Of a stretch of 64,000 nt of DNA, positions 8,332-17,998 are shown in pieces. Source of the stretch: Rathayibacter oskolensis (lineage in GTDB: Bacteria; Actinomycetota; Actinomycetes; Actinomycetales; Microbacteriaceae); the NCBI RefSeq assembly GCF_900177245.1, contig NZ_FXBM01000003.1, positions 186,001 to 250,000 on the forward strand, in the 5' to 3' direction. The position numbers and the translations under genes are program-made. Positions within the stretch are counted from its first letter, which is position 1, and each line of letters opens with the position of its first letter. The notes beneath the pieces are model-generated. The model searched no databases. It worked only from the letters and a program-made list of their open reading frames with translations, and had not been told where the DNA came from.

Positions 8332-8592
8332 CTACCTTCCGCTGCCGGCGTAGGGCAGGAGCGCCATCTCACGGGCGTTCTTGACGGCACGGGCGATGAG
8401 GCGCTGCTCCTGGACGGAGACGCCGGTGATGCGACGGGCGCGGATCTTCCCGCGCTCCGAGATGAACTTGCGGAGGGTCGGGACGTCCTTGTAGTCGATG
8501 ACGCCCACGCGGACCGACTTCGCGGGGGCCGCGTTCTTCGCGCCCTTGCCGCGGATCGGCTTGCGGCGGTCGCCGCTGCTCTTTCCAGCCAT
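8332..8592 (-). CDS. rpsR: 30S ribosomal protein S18
   Basis: 86 residues. The core [38 protein letters not shown] and the ending ALLPYAG are diagnostic. The N-terminal region where many S18 proteins carry zinc-binding cysteines (CxxC) has none here, so this is the zinc-free form. S18 forms a heterodimer with S6 on the small subunit, and S6 is encoded two genes upstream. Confidence 0.97.
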   Translation of the reverse strand: MAGKSSGDRRKPIRGKGAKNAAPAKSVRVGVIDYKDVPTLRKFISERGKIRARRITGVSVQEQRLIARAVKNAREMALLPYAGSGR

Positions 8593-8694
8593 AGTGGTTT
8601 CCTTTGAGATTCTGGTTCGCCCCCTGGTCGCCCCGCGCTAGTGCGCGGAGCGATCGAGGCGTGATTCAGGTGAGGGCGCGTTCGAGCTCGAGGC

Positions 8695-9270
8695 TCAGAA
8701 CGGCGTCTCGTCGTTGTAGCTGCCCGGCGTGCTCCAGACGTCGCCACCGGCCGGCGCACTCGGCGCCCACGGCTCCTCGGCCTGGCCGCCACGGTTGCCT
8801 CCCGCGTTGCCGCCGGAGCCCCCCTGGTTGCCGCCGCCGAAACCGCCGCTGCCCTGGCTCGCACCCTGGCCGCCGCCGACCTGGCCGCGTCCACCACCGG
8901 CTCCACCGGCGGCGCGCGTGACCTGAGCGGTCGCGTAGCGCAGCGAGGGCCCGATCTCGTCGATCTCGAGCTCGATGCTGGTGCGCTTCTCGCCTTCCTT
9001 CGTCTCGTACGAGCGCTGCTTCAGGCGACCGGTCGCGATGACGCGGCTGCCCTTGGTCAGCGATCCGGCGACGTGCTCGGCGAACTCGCGCCAGACGGAG
9101 GCCCGGAGGAACAGCGCTTCGCCGTCCTTCCAGTCGTTCGCCTGACGGTCGAAGGTGCGCGGCGTGGAGGCGATGGTGAAGTTCGCGACCGCGAGCCCGT
9201 TCTGCGTGTAGCGCAGCTCGGGGTCGGACGTGAGGTTCCCCACCACGGTGATGATCGTCTCGCCGGCCAT
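8695..9270 (-). CDS. ssb: Single-stranded DNA-binding protein
   Basis: 191 residues. An OB fold occupies residues 1-110 ([50 protein letters not shown]). A Gly/Gln/Asn-rich flexible linker follows, and the acidic tip DETPF, which recruits repair and replication partners, closes the protein. It sits between rpsF and rpsR with 5 nt to rpsF and 102 nt to rpsR, the standard arrangement. It covers single-stranded DNA at the fork. Confidence 0.98.
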   Translation of the reverse strand: MAGETIITVVGNLTSDPELRYTQNGLAVANFTIASTPRTFDRQANDWKDGEALFLRASVWREFAEHVAGSLTKGSRVIATGRLKQRSYETKEGEKRTSIELEIDEIGPSLRYATAQVTRAAGGAGGGRGQVGGGQGASQGSGGFGGGNQGGSGGNAGGNRGGQAEEPWAPSAPAGGDVWSTPGSYNDETPF

Positions 9271-9275
9271 GAGCG

Positions 9276-9653
9276 CTACGCCTTGGGAGCGGCCGGAGCC
9301 TTGGCAGCCTTGCGGGCGGCCTTCTCGTCGGCGAGCTTCTTGGCGGCGGCGACCTGGGCGATGCCCTCTTCTGCACGCAGCACCTTGGTGCGCATGACGG
9401 CCTCCGACAGCTTCAGCTGACGGTCGAGCTCGTTCGCGGCGGTCGAGGTCGACGTGAAGTCGACGACGGCGTAGATGCCCTCGGACTTCTTGTTGATCTC
9501 GTACGCCAGACGACGGCGGCCCCAGACGTCGACCTTGTCGACGGATCCACCGTCGGTTCGGATGACGTTGAGGAACTTGTCGAGACTCGGAGCGACGGTG
9601 CGCTCATCGATCTCGGGATCGAGGATCACCATGAGTTCGTACTGATGCGTCAC
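9276..9653 (-). CDS. rpsF: 30S ribosomal protein S6
   Basis: 125 residues from a GTG at 9653, chosen because it puts [18 protein letters not shown] at the N-terminus as in other S6 proteins and has GGAGG just upstream. A longer in-frame start at 9722 would add 23 residues without family support. Later motifs are [20 protein letters not shown] and the C-terminal [14 protein letters not shown]. The tail is Ala/Lys-rich. It leads the rpsF-ssb-rpsR-rplI operon. Confidence 0.96.
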   Translation of the reverse strand: MTHQYELMVILDPEIDERTVAPSLDKFLNVIRTDGGSVDKVDVWGRRRLAYEINKKSEGIYAVVDFTSTSTAANELDRQLKLSEAVMRTKVLRAEEGIAQVAAAKKLADEKAARKAAKAPAAPKA

Positions 9654-9888
9654 TAACCCACCTCCTTCGGACTGAACGGCCACGGTATTTCCGTGACAGG
9701 AGGGTATGTAGCATCTGCCCACTCCCGCGGACGCGAGTGCGTCTGGTCATGGACAACCTGACGACCCTACCATCCAGCAGGGTCGGCCCGCCGGGGAATC
9801 TCGCGGGATCGACGGCGGCTCGGCGCGAGACGCCGCAGGGGCAGCGCGAGATCCCGCAGCACCGGCTCGAGTCACCACCGCCTCGGGG

Positions 9889-11319
9889 TCAGCGCCCCGC
9901 CCACCACTCCCGCAGCCGCCGCGCCGCCTCCTCCTCGCCCAGTGGACCCTCCTCGAGCCGCAGCTCCAGCAGGAACCGGTAGGCGCGCCCCACCTCGGGC
10001 CCGGGCTCCAGGTCGAGGATCTCCATGATCCGCGTCCCGTCGAGGTCGGGTCGCTTCGAGGCGAGCTCCTCCTTCTCGGCGAGCTCGGCGATGCGGTGCT
10101 CGAGATCGTCGTAGGCGTGCGCGAGGCGATCGGCCTTGCGCCGGTTGCGCGTCGTGACGTCGGCGCGCGTGAGGATGTGGAGTCGCTCGAGCAGGGGCCC
10201 CGCGTCGGTCACGTAGCGGCGCACGGCGGAGTCGGTCCACGCTCCGTCCGTGTACCCGAAGAACCGCAGGTGCAGCTCGACGAGACGCGCCACCTCCGTC
10301 ACGGTCTGCTTGTCGAACTTGAGCGCGCGGAGCCGTCGGGCCGCGAGCTTGGACCCGACCAGATCGTGGTGGTGGAAGCTGACCACTCCCCCGGGCTCGA
10401 GCCGCCTCGTCGCGGGCTTGCCGATGTCGTGGAGCAGCGCCGCCAGTCGCAGCACCACGTCCGGCGCCGCCCCGGGGTGCCGCGACTCCTCGAGCGCGAT
10501 CGCCTGCTCGAGCACCGTCAGGCTGTGCGCGTAGACGTCCTTGTGGTGGTGGTGCTCGTCCTGCTCGAGGCGCAGCGCGGGCAGCTCCGGGAGGAAGTGG
10601 CCGGCCAGTCCGGTATCGACGAGCAGCTCGAGCCCGGCCCGCGGCGACGCCGTCGCGAGGAGCTTGCGCAGCTCCTCCTGCACCCGCTCGGCCGAGACGT
10701 CCTCGATCCGGGGTGCCAGCTCGGCCATCGCCCACTCGACCTCGTCGGTCGTGCGGAAGCCGAGCTGCGAGGTGAAGCGCGCCGCGCGCAGCATCCGCAG
10801 CGGGTCGTCCCCGAACGAGAGGTCGGCCTCGGAGGGGGTGCGCAGCCGGCCCGCGAGCAGATCCTCCACGCCGCCGGAGGGGTCGACCAGGACCACCTCG
10901 GGGATCCGCAGGGCCATCGCGTTGACCGTGAAGTCGCGGCGGACCAGGTCGCCCTCGAGCGAGTCGCCGAACTGGACCTCGGGCTTCCGGCTGACCCCGT
11001 CGTAGCTGTCGCTGCGGTAGGTCGTGATCTCGACCGTCTCGCCCGCGATGCGCGCACCGATCGTGCCGAACGCCCGTCCGATGTCCCAGTGCGCCTCGGC
11101 GATCGGGGCGACGATGCGCACGATGTCGTCGGGACGGGCGGAGGTGGTGAAGTCGAGGTCGTGGACGCCGTGTCCGAGGAAGGCGTCGCGCACGGGTCCA
11201 CCCACGAGGGCGAGCTCATGACCCTGGGCGGCGAAGGCGTCAGCGAGGCGGGCGACCGTCGGCGTCTCCGCGAGGGAGCGGAGGGTCTCGAGAGCGGTCT
11301 GGACGCTGTGCATTCGCAC
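9889..11319 (-). CDS. pcnA: CCA-adding tRNA nucleotidyltransferase / poly(A) polymerase family
   Basis: 476 residues. The class II nucleotidyltransferase head has LALVGGPVRDAFLG and the metal-binding HDLDFTT, then GDLVRRDFTVNAMAL and DDPLRMLRAARF. An HD domain follows (RLAALLHDIGKPATR and HHHDLVGSKLA), found in actinobacterial CCA enzymes. It builds or repairs the 3' CCA end of tRNA. The start is GTG at 11319 or, two codons later, ATG at 11313. It is divergent from the DUF6049-murJ pair, a conserved actinobacterial neighbourhood. Confidence 0.95.
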   Translation of the reverse strand: MRMHSVQTALETLRSLAETPTVARLADAFAAQGHELALVGGPVRDAFLGHGVHDLDFTTSARPDDIVRIVAPIAEAHWDIGRAFGTIGARIAGETVEITTYRSDSYDGVSRKPEVQFGDSLEGDLVRRDFTVNAMALRIPEVVLVDPSGGVEDLLAGRLRTPSEADLSFGDDPLRMLRAARFTSQLGFRTTDEVEWAMAELAPRIEDVSAERVQEELRKLLATASPRAGLELLVDTGLAGHFLPELPALRLEQDEHHHHKDVYAHSLTVLEQAIALEESRHPGAAPDVVLRLAALLHDIGKPATRRLEPGGVVSFHHHDLVGSKLAARRLRALKFDKQTVTEVARLVELHLRFFGYTDGAWTDSAVRRYVTDAGPLLERLHILTRADVTTRNRRKADRLAHAYDDLEHRIAELAEKEELASKRPDLDGTRIMEILDLEPGPEVGRAYRFLLELRLEEGPLGEEEAARRLREWWAGR

Positions 11320-11459
11320 GATCCTAGTCGGAGCGGGTGTCCCGGGACGGGCGGGGAAGCGGCCCCGTGCGCGCGTAACCAGCTGACGGGGTTAGCCCTC
11401 TCCGGGGGGTGTCCGGAGGGTTCGGAGAACGCACCGCCTGCCGCTCGGAGGCCTGCACG

Positions 11460-11465
11460 TAGAAT
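11460..11465 (+). promoter_or_regulatory. Probable -10 element before DUF6049-murJ
   Basis: TAGAAT at 11460-11465 is a good actinobacterial -10 hexamer and lies 18 nt before the GTG start, with GGAGG between them. No recognisable -35 hexamer is present at the right distance. Confidence 0.45.
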
Positions 11466-11483
11466 CAGCGGCATGGAGGCCGA

Positions 11484-13715
11484 GTGAGTTCGATGCATCG
11501 GCGCGTCCTCACCCTCCCCCGACGCCGGCGACGGCGGGCGGTTCCGCAGCTCCTCCGTCTCGTCGGCGCTGCCGTTCTGTCGTTCGCGCTCGTCGGCGTC
11601 GCCTCCCCGGCGACCGCCTCCACCGGCACTCTGGAGCCGTCCGACCCCGCGTCGGGCACCGTCACCGCGACCCTCGGCGCCGCGAACGACGGACTGCTGC
11701 TCCCGGGTCAGGATCTCCAGCTCTCGGTGTCGGTCCGCAACGGAACGACGGAGTCCATCGACGCCGCTCGAGTCGAGGTGACCCTCGACGCCGACACCCT
11801 CGACTCCCGGGTCGAGCTCGACGAGTGGCTCGACGGCGAGGGCGACGACGAGGGCTCGGCGGCCGGTGACGGCGCCGACCTCCGCCTGCTGCCCTCGAGC
11901 TCCGCGCAGGTCACGATCACCGTCCCTGCCGCGGCGATCCCCTTCTCCTCCGACGCCGGCGCGCTCGGCTCGCACGCCGTCGCCGTGACCGTCACCAGCC
12001 CGGGTGGCACGGTCGCCACGGCCCGGAGCGCCGTCGAGCTCACCACGGGCGTCCCCGCCGAGCGCGAGACCGGTGTGAGCGTGCTCGTCCCCCTCACCGT
12101 GCCCGACACCTCCGACGGCCTCATCACCGCCGAGACGCTGCGCGACTACACGCAGAGCACCGGGACCCTCTCGCGCCAGCTCGACTCGGTGCTGGGCCGC
12201 GCCGTCGCGATCGGAGTCGACCCGCGCATCCTCGCGTCCATCCGGATCCTGGGCGCCTCCGCCCCCGAGTCGGCGGTTGCCTGGCTCGATCGGCTCGAGG
12301 CCGCGCCGAACGAGGTCTTCGCGCTGCCCTACGGCGACGCCGACGTCGCGGCCCAGGCCCAGGCCGGCCTTCCGACGCTGCTCACCCCGACCTCGTTCGA
12401 GTACGGCGTCGACAGCACCCTCTTCGCAGAGGCGCCGAGCACCGAGACCCCGGCCCCCACCGGGACCGAGGCGCCGGCCGACGACACGACGGAGGACGAG
12501 GACCTCCCCGCCCGTCCGACGACGGAGTCGCTGCTCGCGTTCGACTGGTCGCCGACCATCGGCAGCATCGCGTGGCCCGACGATCTGACGGTCCGCACCG
12601 ACGACCTCGGGGTCTATGTCACGAGTGGCATGAACCGCACTGTCGTCTCCTCCGCCAACCTGACGCTGCCCGACGGCGTCTCGACGGCGACCACCGCCAG
12701 CGTCTCCGGCAGCGACCTGATCGTCGCCGACAGCGCCCTCTCCTCCGCCTTCGACGCCGCCGTCAGCTCGCCGACCGACGCGGAGTGGCGGGCGTCGGTG
12801 ACGAGCATCACCGCCGGCCTCGCGCAGGTGCAGCGGGAGGGGGAGGCGCCCGATGTCGTGATCGCCCTCGATCGCGGTGCAGCGATCGACGGCGTTCGGC
12901 TCTCGCAGACGCTCGACGCGATCGACGCGCTGCCCTTCGCCGACGGCACCTCGCTCGCGGTCGCCCTCACCGTGCCGCAGACCGCCGACGTCGCGGTCGT
13001 CGACTCGCCCGAGTCGGAGGAGCGCCTCGCGAACGTCTCCGACCTCCTCACCGCCGCCTCCCGCATCGAGTCCTTCTCCACCGTCCTCACCGAGCCCGAG
13101 ATGCTGAGCGGCAAGCGCCGGAACGACCTTCTGGCGCTGCTCGCCGTGACCTGGCGGGAGGACCCCACCGGCTGGGACGAGGCGGTGACCGCGAGCGAGG
13201 AGCTGGCCGACAGCACGATGTCCTCGGTCACGATCGAGGCCTCCGACAGCGTCCTGCAGCTCTCGCGCGATTCGAGCATCCCCGTCTACGTCCGCAACGA
13301 TCTGCCGTGGCCTGTCTCCGTCCGGATCCAGGCGTCGACGTCGAACGCGGTCCTCGACATCGACGAGGCCTCCGTCGAGCCGACCGACATCGACGCCCGT
13401 TCCCAGGGCCGCGTGCTCATCCCCGTCAAGGCGCGCGTCGGCAACGGCGAGACCAGCCTGCGGATGCAGCTCACCGCCCTCGACGGAACCGCGATCGGTG
13501 CGCCGTCGAGCGTCGTGACCAGCGTCCGTGCCGACTGGGAGACCGTCGGCACCCTCGTGCTCGGGATCGTGCTCGTCGTCGTCTTCGGCGCCGGCATCCT
13601 CCGCAACATCCGCCGGCGCCGTCGTGGCGACCCGGTCGAGGAGGAGGAGGACCCGAACGCCCCGCTCGCGGTCCAGCCCGGCCTCGACGACGGACGGACG
13701 GACCCGCGTGGCTAG
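11484..13715 (+). CDS. DUF6049 family secreted/membrane protein
   Basis: 743 residues. A signal sequence (AAVLSFALVGVASPATAS, about residues 28-46) leads a long extracytoplasmic region with beta-sandwich-like segments. A single C-terminal membrane helix (about residues 685-710, GTLVLGIVLVVVFGAGILRN) and an acidic cytoplasmic tail close it. The position between pcnA and murJ matches the M. tuberculosis Rv3909 locus, the DUF6049 family, whose function is unknown. It overlaps murJ by 8 nt, so a role with the lipid II flippase in wall synthesis is a reasonable inference. GTG start with GGAGG just upstream. Confidence 0.85.
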   Translation: MSSMHRRVLTLPRRRRRRAVPQLLRLVGAAVLSFALVGVASPATASTGTLEPSDPASGTVTATLGAANDGLLLPGQDLQLSVSVRNGTTESIDAARVEVTLDADTLDSRVELDEWLDGEGDDEGSAAGDGADLRLLPSSSAQVTITVPAAAIPFSSDAGALGSHAVAVTVTSPGGTVATARSAVELTTGVPAERETGVSVLVPLTVPDTSDGLITAETLRDYTQSTGTLSRQLDSVLGRAVAIGVDPRILASIRILGASAPESAVAWLDRLEAAPNEVFALPYGDADVAAQAQAGLPTLLTPTSFEYGVDSTLFAEAPSTETPAPTGTEAPADDTTEDEDLPARPTTESLLAFDWSPTIGSIAWPDDLTVRTDDLGVYVTSGMNRTVVSSANLTLPDGVSTATTASVSGSDLIVADSALSSAFDAAVSSPTDAEWRASVTSITAGLAQVQREGEAPDVVIALDRGAAIDGVRLSQTLDAIDALPFADGTSLAVALTVPQTADVAVVDSPESEERLANVSDLLTAASRIESFSTVLTEPEMLSGKRRNDLLALLAVTWREDPTGWDEAVTASEELADSTMSSVTIEASDSVLQLSRDSSIPVYVRNDLPWPVSVRIQASTSNAVLDIDEASVEPTDIDARSQGRVLIPVKARVGNGETSLRMQLTALDGTAIGAPSSVVTSVRADWETVGTLVLGIVLVVVFGAGILRNIRRRRRGDPVEEEEDPNAPLAVQPGLDDGRTDPRG

Positions 13716-15318
13716 CTTCTCCCTCGGACGCGCGAGCGCCGTCCTCGCCTCCGGCACGATGGTCTCGCGAGTCCTCGGCTTCGTGATGTCGCTGATCTTC
13801 ACGCAGACCGTCGGACTGACCGGTCAGGGCGCCGACGCCTTCACCGTCGCCAACGGCCTGCCGAACACGATCTACGCGATCATCGCGGGAGGCGCCCTCA
13901 ACGCCGTCCTCGTGCCGCAGATCGTGCGCGCGGGCCTGCAGGCCGACGGTGGGCGGCGGTACATCGACAAACTGCTGACACTCGCTCTGGTCGTCCTGGT
14001 GCTCGCAGCCGTGTTCGCGACCCTGGCGGCTCCCCTGCTCATCCAGCTCGCCGCTGGGCAGTACGGACCCGAGCAGACCCGCCTCGCTGTGACCTTCGCC
14101 TACTGGTGCCTCCCCCAGATCTTCTTCTACGGGCTCTACACAGTCCTCGGCGAAGTACTGAACGCCCGGGGATCGTTCGGCCCCTTCACCTGGACGCCGG
14201 TCGTCAACAACGTCGTCACCATCGCGGGGCTGTTCGCCTTCCAGCAGCTGTTCGGTGCCGACGGCGGCGGGCAGCGCGCGGCGACGGAGTGGACCCCGGA
14301 GATGATCGTCGTCCTCGCCGGCTCGGCGACCCTCGGCGTCGCACTGCAGGCGATCCTGCTCGTCTTCTTCTGGAAGCGAGTGGGCCTGCGCTACCGTCCC
14401 GACTTCAGCTTCCGCGGGGTCGGTCTGGGCCGGGCCGGGAAGATCGCCGGCTGGACCTTCGCGACACTCCTGCTCACCGTCGCCGCGGGCTTCCTCGAGA
14501 ACTTCACCGTGAGCGGCGCGTCGGGCGAGAACGCGTCCGCGACGGCGCTGCAGAAGGCGTGGCTCGTCTTCATGCTGCCGCACTCGATCGTCGCGGTGTC
14601 CATCGCCACCGCCTACTTCACCAAGATGAGCGGGCATGCGTCGCGGGGCGAGATCGGCGACTTCCGGCGCGACGTCTCCACGTCGATCAGGGTGGTCGGT
14701 CTCTTCCTGTTCTTCTCCGCCGCCGCCCTGGTCGTCTGCGCCGGATCGTTCGCGACGATCTTCGCGCCGGACGACCCCGAGGCGGCCGGCCAGATGGCGC
14801 AGATCATCATCGCCCACGTCATCGTCCTCCCCCTCTTCTCGACGCTCGCGATCGTGCAGCGGGGCTTCTACGCCCTCGACGACGGCCGCACCCCGTTCTT
14901 CTACACACTCGCGCAGACGGCCGTCATCACAGCGGGCTGCCTGATCGCGCTCGGCCTCCCCTCCGACTCCACGACGTTCTTCGTCGCCCTCTCGATCTCG
15001 GCGGGTGTGGCGCTGCAGGCCCTCCTGGCCTGCGTGCTGCTGCGGCGCAAGCTCGGAGGCTGGGGCGGCACCCGCATCGTCTTCCGCTTCGCCCAGTACG
15101 CGCTCGCGACCCTGCCGACGATGGGAGCGGGGGTGCTGGTGATGTTCCTCCTCACCCGCGCCGGCGGCCTCCCCACCGCCGGAGTCGTCGGGGCGCTCGG
15201 GTCGATGGTCATCGCCGGCGTCGCGATGGCAGTCGTCTACTTCGCCGTCCTCTGGCTGCTGCGCGTCCCGGAGCTGCGCGCGATGGCGGCACCGCTCCTC
15301 CGCCGCCTCGGGCGCTGA
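13708..15318 (+). CDS. murJ: Lipid II flippase MurJ
   Basis: 536 residues, GTG start overlapping the DUF6049 stop by 8 nt. It is a MATE-like polytopic membrane protein of about 14 helices. Diagnostic early motifs are ASGTMVSRVLGFV and NGLPNTIYAIIAGGALNAVL, with VPQIVRAG next; QIFFYGLYTVLGEVLNARG is typical of MurJ/MviN. It moves lipid-linked peptidoglycan precursor across the membrane. Unlike mycobacterial MviN it has no C-terminal pseudokinase domain. Confidence 0.95.
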   Translation: MASFSLGRASAVLASGTMVSRVLGFVMSLIFTQTVGLTGQGADAFTVANGLPNTIYAIIAGGALNAVLVPQIVRAGLQADGGRRYIDKLLTLALVVLVLAAVFATLAAPLLIQLAAGQYGPEQTRLAVTFAYWCLPQIFFYGLYTVLGEVLNARGSFGPFTWTPVVNNVVTIAGLFAFQQLFGADGGGQRAATEWTPEMIVVLAGSATLGVALQAILLVFFWKRVGLRYRPDFSFRGVGLGRAGKIAGWTFATLLLTVAAGFLENFTVSGASGENASATALQKAWLVFMLPHSIVAVSIATAYFTKMSGHASRGEIGDFRRDVSTSIRVVGLFLFFSAAALVVCAGSFATIFAPDDPEAAGQMAQIIIAHVIVLPLFSTLAIVQRGFYALDDGRTPFFYTLAQTAVITAGCLIALGLPSDSTTFFVALSISAGVALQALLACVLLRRKLGGWGGTRIVFRFAQYALATLPTMGAGVLVMFLLTRAGGLPTAGVVGALGSMVIAGVAMAVVYFAVLWLLRVPELRAMAAPLLRRLGR

Positions 15319-15448
15319 CCGTCGCGTCGCGTCCACTCCGACCCTGAGTGGTCACCCCGGAAGGGGTGCGCCGTCGCGCCCGACGTGGAAGGGTGGGCGC
15401 GTCTCCGGCAGAGCCGCCCTCCTCCGCCCCGCCCACCCGGAAGGCACG

Positions 15449-16222
15449 ATGCGCTCCACCTTCGTCCTGCTCCGCTTGCTGGTCGCACTCGCCGTCCTCG
15501 CGGCGACGACCGTCAGCTTCGTCGACTCCTACTCGTTCTGGGTCGAGGCGCGGTTCCGCGACCGCTCGACGCTGATCGTCAACTTCTTCAGCTACATCAC
15601 CGTCGAGACCTGCCTCGTCGCCGCGGTCGTCCTCCTCATCGGCGCTGTCGTGCTCGCTCGCGGCACGATCCCGGAGCCGCGCTGGTTCGCCTGGCTGCGC
15701 GCGGCCGTCGTCTGCTACATGGTCGTCATCGGCGTGGTCTACAACCTCCTGCTGCGCGGCACGGTGGTCACGGGCGCGGGCGCGGGCCAGGAGTGGACCA
15801 ACGAGGTCATGCACGTGGTCGCGCCGATCGCGCTCGTCCTCGACTGGCTCTTCGCCCCGGGTCGACGGAGGCTGTCGTGGGCGGTCGTGCCCGGGATCCT
15901 GGCGTTCCCCGTCGCGTGGTTCCTCTACACGATGCTCCGGGCCCCGCTGGTCTACGACCAGATGAAGCACGAGCAGGTCTGGTACCCCTACCCGTTCCTC
16001 GACCCGCGCCTGGCGGACCCTCCGGTCGTCCCGGGTGGCCTGATCGCCGTGGTGTTCTACGTCGTGGTGATGACCGCGGTCTTCGCCGGCGCCGCATGGG
16101 TGACCGTGCTCCTGTCGAGACGAGGAGTCGGTCGCCGCCGGAGCGACGACGTCCACGCCGAGGAAGTCCCGGTCACTGAGCAGATCGCTCGAGCTCGTCG
16201 GAGACCGCTCACTCGACCCTGA
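15449..16222 (+). CDS. Pr6Pr-family (FAR-17a/AIG1-like) membrane protein
   Basis: 257 residues with about six membrane helices. Family features include the start region FVDSYSFWVEARFRD, the SYITVETCLV helix, VYNLLLRG, NEVMHVVAPIALVLDWLFAP with the conserved His, and the late WYPYPFLDP. Homologues are membrane proteins near the FAR-17a/AIG1 superfamily, some of which are lipid hydrolases, but the bacterial role is unsettled. The cytoplasmic tail is basic. The gene appears single, between murJ and trxB. Confidence 0.82.
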   Translation: MRSTFVLLRLLVALAVLAATTVSFVDSYSFWVEARFRDRSTLIVNFFSYITVETCLVAAVVLLIGAVVLARGTIPEPRWFAWLRAAVVCYMVVIGVVYNLLLRGTVVTGAGAGQEWTNEVMHVVAPIALVLDWLFAPGRRRLSWAVVPGILAFPVAWFLYTMLRAPLVYDQMKHEQVWYPYPFLDPRLADPPVVPGGLIAVVFYVVVMTAVFAGAAWVTVLLSRRGVGRRRSDDVHAEEVPVTEQIARARRRPLTRP

Positions 16223-16249
16223 CCGCCGACCGAGTGCCCGGGTCGCGGC

Positions 16250-16275
16250 GGAATAGCCCCCACCTAGGATGTGTT
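16250..16275 (+). promoter_or_regulatory. SigR/SigH-type promoter before trxB
   Basis: GGAAT at 16250-16254, an 18-nt spacer, then GTT at 16273-16275 match the disulfide-stress sigma-factor consensus GGAAT-N18/19-GTT known for trxBA in Streptomyces and mycobacteria. The site lies about 100 nt before the trxB start, so trxB-trxA are probably induced by thiol oxidation. Confidence 0.72.
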
Positions 16276-16378
16276 GTAGACCTCGGAGCCGGGAGAGAAC
16301 AGAGCGCCGGATCCACGCTCCGCACCCCGTGCGGATCACCGAACAGCCATCGCTCAGCACAGACCTCGAGGAGTTGCC

Positions 16379-17353
16379 GTGCGCGACATCGTCATCATCG
16401 GATCCGGCCCCGCCGGCTGGACAGCCGCCATCTATGCGGCACGCGCTGAGCTGAACCCCGTCGTGGTCGCCTCGTCGGTCGAGATCGGCGGCGACCTGAT
16501 GAACACCACCGACGTCGAGAACTTCCCCGGCTTCCCCGACGGGATCCTCGGCCCGGAGCTGATGACCTCGATGCAGAAGCAGGCCGAGAAGTTCGGCGCC
16601 GAGACCTTCTACGACGACGTCACCTCGCTCGATCTCGAGGGCGAGGTCAAGACCGTGCACCTCGGTTCGGGAGAGAGCATCGAGGCGAAGACGGTCGTCG
16701 TCGCCACGGGTTCCGCCTATCGCAAGCTCGGTCTCCACGACGAGGAGCGTCTCTCGGGACACGGTGTCTCATGGTGCGCCACCTGCGACGGCTTCTTCTT
16801 CAAGGGCAAGACGATCGCCGTCGTCGGCGGGGGCGACTCCGCGATGGAGGAGGCGACCTTCCTCACCAAGCACGCCGCGAAGGTCTACATCATCCACCGC
16901 AAGGACTCGCTCCGCGCCTCGAAGGTCATGCAGAAGCGCGCCTTCGACAACGAGAAGATCGAGTTCATCTGGAACTCCGAGGTGATCGGCATCACCGGCG
17001 AGAGCCACGTCAACGGCGTGAAGCTGCGCGACACGGTCGCCGGCACCGAGTCCCACCTCGAGCTCGACGGCCTGTTCATCGCGATCGGCAACGACCCGCG
17101 GACGCACGTCGTCCACGGCAAGCTCGACCTCACGACCGATGGCAACATCGCCGTCGTCGGCCGCTCGTCGCAGACCTCCGTTCCCGGCGTCTTCGCCGCG
17201 GGCGACGTGATCGACCCGACCTACCGTCAGGCCGTCACCGCCGCCGCCTCCGGAACGGTCGCAGCCCTCGACGCGGAGCACTACCTCGCTTCGCTCGCCG
17301 ACGGCACCGCGTCGAGTGAGGGCACGCCGCACGCCGAGCTGCTCGCACTCTGA
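16379..17353 (+). CDS. trxB: Thioredoxin-disulfide reductase
   Basis: 324 residues. The N-terminal FAD motif is IIGSGPAGWTAAIYAA, the redox-active dithiol is CATC (residues about 134-137, WCATCDGFFF), the NADPH site GGGDSAMEEA, and the C-terminal FAD loop VFAAGDVIDPTYRQAVTAAA. The enzyme passes electrons from NADPH to thioredoxin, encoded 53 nt downstream. The GTG start gives the standard N-terminus RDIVIIGSGP. A SigR-type promoter precedes it. Confidence 0.97.
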   Translation: MRDIVIIGSGPAGWTAAIYAARAELNPVVVASSVEIGGDLMNTTDVENFPGFPDGILGPELMTSMQKQAEKFGAETFYDDVTSLDLEGEVKTVHLGSGESIEAKTVVVATGSAYRKLGLHDEERLSGHGVSWCATCDGFFFKGKTIAVVGGGDSAMEEATFLTKHAAKVYIIHRKDSLRASKVMQKRAFDNEKIEFIWNSEVIGITGESHVNGVKLRDTVAGTESHLELDGLFIAIGNDPRTHVVHGKLDLTTDGNIAVVGRSSQTSVPGVFAAGDVIDPTYRQAVTAAASGTVAALDAEHYLASLADGTASSEGTPHAELLAL

Positions 17354-17406
17354 CTCAACTACCCACGATCGAGCCGGCACGACCGACTCACGAAGGAGAA
17401 ACCGCC

Positions 17407-17730
17407 ATGTCCACCGCTAAGAGCGTCACCGACGCGTCGTTCCAGACCGACGTCCTCGACTCCGACAAGACCGTTCTGGTCGACTTCTGGGCCGAGTGGT
17501 GCGGACCGTGTCGCATGGTCTCGCCGATCCTCGACCAGATCTCCGCCGAGCACGGCGAGAAGATCGAGATCGTCAAGCTCAACGTCGACGAGAACCCGCA
17601 GACCGCGGCGAAGTACCAGATCACGTCGATCCCCGCGATGAAGGTCTACCAGAAGGGTGAGGTGGTCAAGACCGTCATCGGCGCGAAGCCGAAGCCGGCT
17701 CTCGAGGCCGACCTCGCCGCCTTCCTCTGA
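17407..17730 (+). CDS. trxA: Thioredoxin
   Basis: 107 residues, classic size. The active site is WAEWCGPCRM around residues 29-38; the cis-proline segment TSIPAMKVYQKGE and the C-terminal helix are present. It reduces protein disulfides and is recycled by TrxB. An AAGGAG ribosome site lies directly upstream. It is co-transcribed with trxB and closed by a strong terminator. Confidence 0.97.
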   Translation: MSTAKSVTDASFQTDVLDSDKTVLVDFWAEWCGPCRMVSPILDQISAEHGEKIEIVKLNVDENPQTAAKYQITSIPAMKVYQKGEVVKTVIGAKPKPALEADLAAFL

Positions 17731-17746
17731 TCCTCTGATCACGGTC

Positions 17747-17780
17747 GAAGCCCCCGCGTCCCTCCGGATGCGGGGGCTTC
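17747..17780 (+). terminator. Terminator after trxA
   Basis: A perfect 11-bp stem (GAAGCCCCCGC at 17747-17757, complement at 17770-17780) with a 12-nt loop lies 16 nt past the trxA stop. Confidence 0.85.
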
Positions 17781-17795
17781 GTCGTCCCATGCCGC

Positions 17796-17809
17796 GTTTC
17801 ACGTGAAAC
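17796..17809. other. parS site 1
   Basis: GTTTCACGTGAAAC is the 14-nt core of the ParB-binding palindrome TGTTTCACGTGAAACA, with the two outermost positions differing. It lies between the trxA terminator and the aminotransferase gene. Confidence 0.85.
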
Positions 17810-17998
17810 GGAGGAGCAACCCACCGTCCGGACCCTCTCCGCTGGTCGATTAGCGCGCGGCGCGTATGGGGGTCCCCCGATCCACCACTCCCCGAGTGGC
17901 GCTCCCCTCTCCCGGCGTCCTCGCCGACCCGGCCGGTACAGTGGACAGACCCGGAGCCGACACCCGGGCACCCCGTCCCCCGAGCGAAGCGACCCATC

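Noticed and set aside
10518-13802. 1094-residue minus-strand frame
   Set aside because: Opposite the DUF6049 gene and out of frame with pcnA; GC-skew artefact.
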